Part shown: positions 58,834 through 64,000 of the stretch, piece after piece
Position numbering within the stretch: the stretch's first letter is position 1
Layout: each line of letters begins with the position of its first letter
DNA from: Papilionanthe hookeriana x Papilionanthe teres
Taxonomy: Eukaryota; Streptophyta; Magnoliopsida; Asparagales; Orchidaceae
DNA: 64,000 bases
Direction: 5' to 3'
Assembly (NCBI GenBank): GCA_022702705.1
Contig: CM040421.1
Coordinates: 71,728,121-71,792,120, forward strand
Notes under the pieces: generated by a model
What the model saw: only the letters and a program-made list of their open reading frames with translations
Databases searched by the model: none
Told to the model about the DNA's origin: nothing
Program-made: the position numbers and the translations under genes

Positions 58834-58844
58834 TGGTATCAAAG
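58834..58844 (+). other. Copia primer-binding site
   Basis: tggtatcaaag matches the initiator-tRNA-Met site tggtatcagag with one change. Confidence 0.8.
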
Positions 58845-58868
58845 AGGGGTTCGATTCGAGTGGGAGCA

Positions 58869-59620
58869 ATGGCCGAAGAAGTAAGGTTAAAGGTGGAGAT
58901 GTTCAATGGGATGAAGTACGTTTTCTGGAAGATACTGGTGGAGGATTTTTTGTATCAAAAAAATTATACTTGCCACTACAAAGAATCATAAGGAAGCCTG
59001 AGTCTATGCCTACAGTGAAATGGAAAGTATTGGATTGAACGACGCTAGTTTTGATCAAGTTATCACTTTTCTCGTTTGTTGATATCAACATTGTGGATGA
59101 GAAAACTATGGTAGGTCTCATGGCGACATTGACCAATACGTACAAAAACCTTCTACTTCTAATAAAGGTTTTTATGATGAAGAAATTATTCAACATGAAA
59201 ACGGTGGAAGGCAGTTCAGTGGCAGAGCATCTCAATAACTTCAACACTATAATGAGACAGTTGTGCTTTGTGGGGATCTAGTTTGATGATGAGGTCTGAG
59301 TACTGGTGATATTATCTTCATTGCTGGACATATGGGATGGTTTGGTAGCCGTGGTGAGTAATACTTTAGGGACTTCAAAATTGAACTTTAATGATATCAT
59401 GAGTCAGATCTTTGAATGAGGAAGTTCTCAGAAAAGTAGTGAATAATGAATCTTCAAGTTCTGTGTTGATACTAATAATAGGAGAAGGAAATTGGGCAAG
59501 AATACAAGCAGAGGTAGATCCAAATCAAAGAAATGAAAGCCCAATTCAAGTAGAGAAGAATGCTGGAACTGCAATAGGAATGTGCATATCAAGAAGGACA
59601 ACAAAACACCAAGGAAAGCT
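58869..59620 (+). pseudogene. gag: Copia gag
   Basis: It begins at ATG 58869 with VEMFNGMKYVFWKI and VEDFLYQKNY, the usual start of plant copia gag ('FNG.NF..W'). After stops near 58990 and 59035 the frame continues at 59051-59281 with NTYKNLLLLIKVFMMKKLFNMKT and SSVAEHLNNFNTI, the core of the UBN2-type gag. A zinc-knuckle region is suggested near 59515-59620 by a basic GRSKSK stretch, but the CCHC residues cannot be traced reliably. Confidence 0.8.
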
Positions 59621-59639
59621 GGTGGTGGAGGATAGTAGT

Positions 59640-60002
59640 TTCTCTACTATTGTCTTCGCTGGTCAAATCCAAAATGACTCCCCGGTGTTATCCCTAGTCA
59701 TTAGTGAATCTTGGATAGCAGATTTAAGTGTCTCTTTCCATGCTTGCCCCAATAAAGAAGTATTTAAAAAATACACTTCGATTGACTTAAGGAAGGTTTA
59801 TTTGGGAGATAGCAAGGCTTATAGTATAGTAGAAAAGGGTGATGTTTATATTAAGTTGCAAAATGGAACAGTCTGGAAGCTTACTGAAGTCAGACTAGTT
59901 CCAAGTTTAAAGAGAAAATATATCCTTGAGAGCCAGTTGACAAAGTCAGAATTTATGACAACTTTCACAGGTGATTCATGGAATGTGACTAGGGGGCATT
60001 AG
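59640..60002 (+). pseudogene. Copia protease with altered active site
   Basis: Part of a 196-codon open frame ending at 60002. The active-site segment at 59712-59735 reads WIADLSVS where copia proteases have a W-I-x-D-S-G-A/S pattern: the Asp is kept, but the residues after it are changed, which should abolish activity. Downstream, KVYLGDSKAYSIVEKGDVYI and VRLVPSLKRKYI match the rest of the domain. Confidence 0.8.
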
Positions 60003-60900
60003 TGATGGATCGGGGCAACATTGAAGGCGCCCTTTATTTGATCAATGGACTGGCTGATTTCATTAATGTGGTTGGAACCAGGGTGGATACAGATCTGTGG
60101 CACCGTAGGCTGGGCCATATGAGCGAAAATGGTATAAAGTCCTTACTTTCAAAGAATAAAATTCAGGGTATGAAATCAGTTGATTTGGATTTCTGTTAAG
60201 ATTGTATATAAGACAAGCAAAAGAAAGTTTCTTTCTTGAAGAGTAGGTCAGTGGTGAAGTCAAAGAAACTAAGTTAGTGCATACTGATGTATGAGGACCT
60301 AATCTAGTTCAGTCCATTGGAGGTACTCGTTATTTTGTCAAATTCATATATAATAACACAAGAAATATATAGGTTTATTTCTTATCTGATGTATTTGAAG
60401 TTTTTAAGAAATAGAAGGCTATGGTAAAAAATGAAAATGAGACAGGCTTGAAGCTGAAGTGTCTCAGATCAGATAATGGAGGTGAGTACCGTGATCAAAA
60501 GTTCAAGAATTTTTTTGCTACAGCGGAGGTCAGACATGAGTTCACTATCATAAGGATACTACATCAGAATAGTGTAGCTGAGCGCATGAAAAGAATAATC
60601 ATGAAGTGTGCTAGGAGCATGAGATTGCATGCAGGCTTGATGAAATAGCTTTAGGCTAAACCAATTAGCACTACAATTTATCTGATTAATCCTAGTTCGC
60701 CAATACCTTTGGAGAATGCTTACCTGAAGAATCCTAGAATGACAACAAGGTATGTATGTCTCATTTAAGAGTATTTGGGTGTTCTGCATATGTGCTTGTT
60801 GATGCAGGTTTTAGAAGCAAGCTTGACCCGAAATCTGTCAAGTGTGCCTTCATTGGATATGACTTAGATGAGTTTGGATGCAAATTGTAGGGTTATCAGA
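60002..60900 (+). pseudogene. Copia GAG-pre-integrase and integrase
   Basis: 60002-60199 has DLWHRRLGHMSENGIKSLL, the zinc-binding pre-integrase. The core start near 60270 is broken by stops. 60421-60648 is open, with LKCLRSDNGGEYRD (second catalytic Asp kept) and HQNSVAERM, where the Glu is kept. The C-terminal part near 60770 has HLRVFGCSAYV. At least four breaks. Confidence 0.85.
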
Positions 60901-60949
60901 ATCAACAATTCATCAGATCAGGGATGTTACTTTCAATGAGATGGAGATA

Positions 60950-62720
60950 TACAAGGATAGGGTCAGAACTTAGGACAATCCGTCAGCTACTTCTGAAGAA
61001 AATCTAGATATGTGGATAGAGATGATACTGATGATCTGGAAGATGGAGAAAGAATAAGTGCTTAACCAGAAAGAGCACTAGAAGTTCCTCAGAAACCTAC
61101 TAGAGAAGTCAGGAGATTCAACAGAGTGAAATAACCTATACGAAGGTATTCTCCTTCTTGACACTATTTTTTGCTAATTGGTAGTGGTGAACCAGAGTGC
61201 ATTGAGGAGGTCGCTTAAGTTAAAGTTTCAAGTGAGTGGAAGCTTACCATGGGTGAAGAAATGCAATCTTTGGAGTCAAATTAGATATGAGACAATACTA
61301 CCAAATGGTAAAAGAGCACCGCTTAATAAGTGGGTATGCAGTATGAAAGATGAGTTAGATGGTAACAAGTGCTACAAGGTAAGACTTATTGAGAATGATT
61401 TCCAGTAAAGGGAAGGAGTGAATTATACAGAGATCTTCAAGTGGTGAAAATGATGACCATCAGGGTTGTGATGAGTCTGGTAGTAGTGGAAGATCTACAT
61501 CTAGAGCAGATAGATGTAAAAACAAATTTCTTACATGGAGATCTGGAGGAGGAACTGTACATGGTGCAGCCATAATGTTACAAGGTTCCAGGCAAAGAAG
61601 GTTTGGTTTGCAGATTGAAGAAGGGCCTCTATGGCTTGAAGCGGGTCCCAAGACAGTGGTACAAAAGGTTCGACAGTTTATGTTAGACAATGGGTACTTG
61701 AAGTGTCAGGCAGGGCACTATTGTTTCATTAAACACTTCGATAATTGTTATATATTGCATCCTTTGTATGTGGATGTTATGCTGATTGTGGGGGCAAATA
61801 TGAAGAACATTATGGACTTGAAGAATTAGTTATCAAGTGAGTTCGAAAAGAAGGATTTATGTACAACCAGAAAGATCCTTAGGATAAGAATCAACAGTGA
61901 TAGGAGTGCAGAAACATTGATAGAGTATGTTGAAAAGATCCTATAGAGGTTCAACATGAGTGAGCCGACATTACTTAGTACTCCCTTAAGTAGTTACTTA
62001 AAACTATCTAAGGAGCTATCGCCAAACTCTGAAGCAGAGCAAGCATAGATGAAGATAAATCTGTATGCTTCAGTAGTTGGAAGTTTGATGTACATGATAA
62101 TTTGTACCAGGACAGATATTGCATATGCAGTGGGAGTGGCCTGCAGGTATATGGGCAATCGGACAAACATCATTGACAGGTGGTAAAGTGGATTCTCAGG
62201 TATTTGAAAGGAACATGTAACAGGACACTTCGCTATGGAAGTGCAGGTATCAGTCTACAGGGATTCGTAGATTCAGATCTAGTAGGAGATGTGGATAGTA
62301 GGAGAAGTACAATGAGGTATATCTTCACATTGGGGAACACAGTAGCTAGTTAGGTTTCAAGGTATCAGAAGATTGTTGCACTTTCAACAACGGAGGCCGA
62401 AAATTCTATTATTTCTGATGCTACCAAGAAGATAATTTAGCTACAGAGTTTCATGACAGAATTTGGGAAGGATCAAGGGATTGGAAAGCTCTAAAGTGAC
62501 AGTATGTGTGTAATTCATCTTGCCAAGAATGTTGCTTTTCATGCCAGGATCAAACAAATTAGGTCGAGTTATCATTTCATTTGCTTTCTTCTTGAACATT
62601 GGCAGTTGTTCCTAGAGAAGATAAACACAACTCAGAATCCTGTGGATATGTTGATGAAGTTGGCGACTGTTGAGAAACTGAAGTTGTGCTTAGCTTTAGT
62701 TAAGTTTCATGAAGGTTGAG
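60950..62720 (+). pseudogene. Copia reverse transcriptase and RNase H, catalytic site altered
   Basis: RT starts near 61230 with a W-K-K-C-N-L type segment and KRAPLNKWVCSMKDE. The palm begins near 61490 with LEQIDVKTNFLHGDLEEELY. YVDV at 61767-61778 replaces the YVDD box, so the second catalytic Asp is lost. GSLMYMIICTRTDIAYAVG follows near 62070. RNase H has KIVALSTTEAE near 62370. 62504-62719 is open with VIHLAKNVAFHARIKQI and NPVDMLMKLAT, the usual end of copia pol. Stops and shifts are frequent throughout. Confidence 0.85.
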
Positions 62721-62836
62721 ACCAGGGCAAGTGAAACCATGGTATGTGACTACGGTACATTACTATGAAGGCAATTCAGATAGAGGTATAGGTATAGAGG
62801 ATTGGTGCTGGGTGCTATTATCTACAAGTGGGAGAT

Positions 62837-63510
62837 TTTTAGTCTTATGGATCTGAAGCACACAGAAAAGGCCAAGAACCCGGCGCTTAAGCACCAGGCT
62901 TGGGGGCTGCTTCTGAAGGGGAGACTTTGTGCCCCCTATGGGCGCCTTTACACCCTTGTTTAGGCGTTCGACAGAGACCTATTGGGCACCCAAAAGCCCC
63001 TCTTGGGCACCCAAAAGCCCAACTATGCCGAGCACGATTCTGCTTTCTAAGAGATGTAACTTTTGCGCCCACAGCAGCTAGTAAACAAAATTTTGGTTTA
63101 AAGCTAATTTCAAGCGGAGTATCTGTAACCATCTCGGGGGTTCTTCAACAATTTCCTGGTATGGGAGAGAATAGTTGGAGAGGAGGATTTATGGAATCTT
63201 GTCGTGTTTTGTTCGCGTTAGTTCGGAGAAGAAATATTGTGGAGCGCGTCCTGTAACCTTTCTTTTGTGTAAAGAAGAAACTGGTGTGAATTCTATGTAA
63301 AGCTAACATATTTTCATAGTGAAATTTATGATGGTTTGGCTTCATGGTTTTTTCATATTCTCAGGTTTTTCAACGTAAATTCTCATGTGCTTTTCTGCGT
63401 TATTTTAATTTTGTTTTTGTTCTTAAATTTATTGTTCCAGTTTTCTTGAATCCCGTGATCCTATTCCACGATGAAACTAGAAGGACATTCTTTCGGAGTA
63501 GTTTTTCACA
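62837..63510 (+). repeat. Copia 3' LTR
   Basis: It starts TTTTAGTC (TG mutated) and ends ..tttttcaca. The U3 is reduced relative to the 5' copy and carries words such as gggcgcctttacacccttg and a short direct duplication (ttgggcacccaaaagcccc / cttgggcacccaaaagccc) near 62982-63020. Confidence 0.85.
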
Positions 63511-63928
63511 ACTGAAAAGAAAGTATTTATACTGAATATTTTGTATTACACATTGCATAGAGATCATATTAGAGAAAACTTGGTGAATTGCTCCACCATA
63601 AAAATGTACAGGCTAAAATAAAAAAAAAAATTAATAAATGCATAAACAATCATTCTTGTGTGTTATGTTTAATTAAAAAAAATTCTAAAAAGGAGCTTCT
63701 AATCCACACTGCAATAATATTTTTTTAACATTTTTTACTATAAAATATGTTAAAGGCAAGACAATCATTAGAGACAATATTCACTTCCACTAATTGGCTT
63801 AGTTTTATATGAGATGAGAAATAAGAGGGAAAATAAGTCAAAATAATTATTTTAAATGAAAAGTTTTTATCTTGTATCACATATGCAATAACAAACCACT
63901 AGGTTGTTAGTGCAAGTCTTGAGGATCT

Positions 63929-63929
<1 letters not shown>
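63511..63929. other. Unassigned AT-rich sequence
   Basis: Nothing recognised. Composition is AT-rich with poly-A runs. Confidence 0.3.
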
Positions 63930-63995
<66 letters not shown>

Positions 63996-64000
63996 CATAT
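63930..64000. repeat. (AT)n microsatellite at window end
   Basis: An AT dinucleotide run of about 60 bases, ending in acatacatat and continuing out of the window. Confidence 0.95.

Larger units (their letters stand above)
58120..63510 (+). mobile_element. Decayed Ty1/copia retrotransposon
   Basis: A 5.4 kb element: LTRs 58120-58830 and 62837-63510, tRNA-Met-type primer site after the 5' LTR, then gag, protease, integrase, RT and RNase H in copia order, and a purine tract (aagtgggaga, 62826-62835) before the 3' LTR. The flanks gaaga and actga do not match, so the target duplication is lost or a boundary is off by a few bases. All frames are broken, and the protease and RT active sites are altered. 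Motifs fit the Tnt1/Tork-like part of plant copia, but I cannot assign the lineage firmly. Confidence 0.88.

Noticed and set aside
1..64000. tRNA or rRNA genes
   Set aside because: No cloverleaf-like or rRNA core segments were noticed. tRNA-like words are primer-binding sites next to LTRs. A tRNAscan-SE run would settle this.

Overview
This window looks like intergenic DNA from a large, repeat-rich flowering-plant genome. It is AT-rich and I found no intact host gene, rRNA, tRNA or CRISPR array. Nearly everything I can identify is a plant LTR retrotransposon (Athila-type and Tat-type Ty3/gypsy, plus Ty1/copia), inserted into one another and decayed by stops and frameshifts. I cannot name the species.

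Layout. (1) 728-2331 is a minus-strand Athila-type LTR with its primer-binding site at 711-727. (2) 2990-6750 holds decayed plus-strand coding remnants of the 'gypsy-type transposon' accessory ORF. (3) 6751-33597 is the first nest: a 6.6 kb non-coding unit, here called LM-a, split at 12325 by an inverted copy, LM-b (12326-32590, TSD gtgtc). LM-b is itself split by a complete Athila-type element, E1 (17655-31115, TSD agcaa). (4) From 33597 the accessory reading frame interrupted at 6750 resumes, followed by a minisatellite and a minus-strand Tat integrase (34600-35790). (5) 35800-52152 is the second nest: a minus-strand Athila-like LTR (E3) split by Athila element E2 (36602-50564), whose gag is split by LM-c (38869-46330, TSD cctgg). 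(6) 52190-55560 holds minus-strand Tat gag, RT, RNase H and integrase remnants. (7) 55560-58119 holds an LTR-like stretch and a decayed hAT-type BED zinc finger. (8) 58120-63510 is a decayed copia element with both LTRs.

The most unusual object is LM. It is seen three times at 6.6-7.5 kb, has imperfect TG...CA-type ends and 5-bp target duplications, and has no detectable coding region, primer site or internal terminal repeat. All copies share an order: a degenerate C-rich array, a TATA-like site, a CpG-rich island, an array of about eight dyad-bearing units spaced about 150 bp, and a 1.1 kb tail. It behaves like a giant solo LTR or a non-autonomous LTR element, and I do not recognise the family.

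A second candidate is a GC-rich paired motif (core CGCCGACGGCGAG) that occurs as three pairs upstream of the TATA region in Athila LTRs. It recurs inside E1 just ahead of each of its two accessory ORFs. Insertion order follows from containment: the Tat remnants and LM-a are oldest, then LM-b and E3, then E1 and E2, with LM-c youngest in its nest. LM-c also keeps the most CpG.
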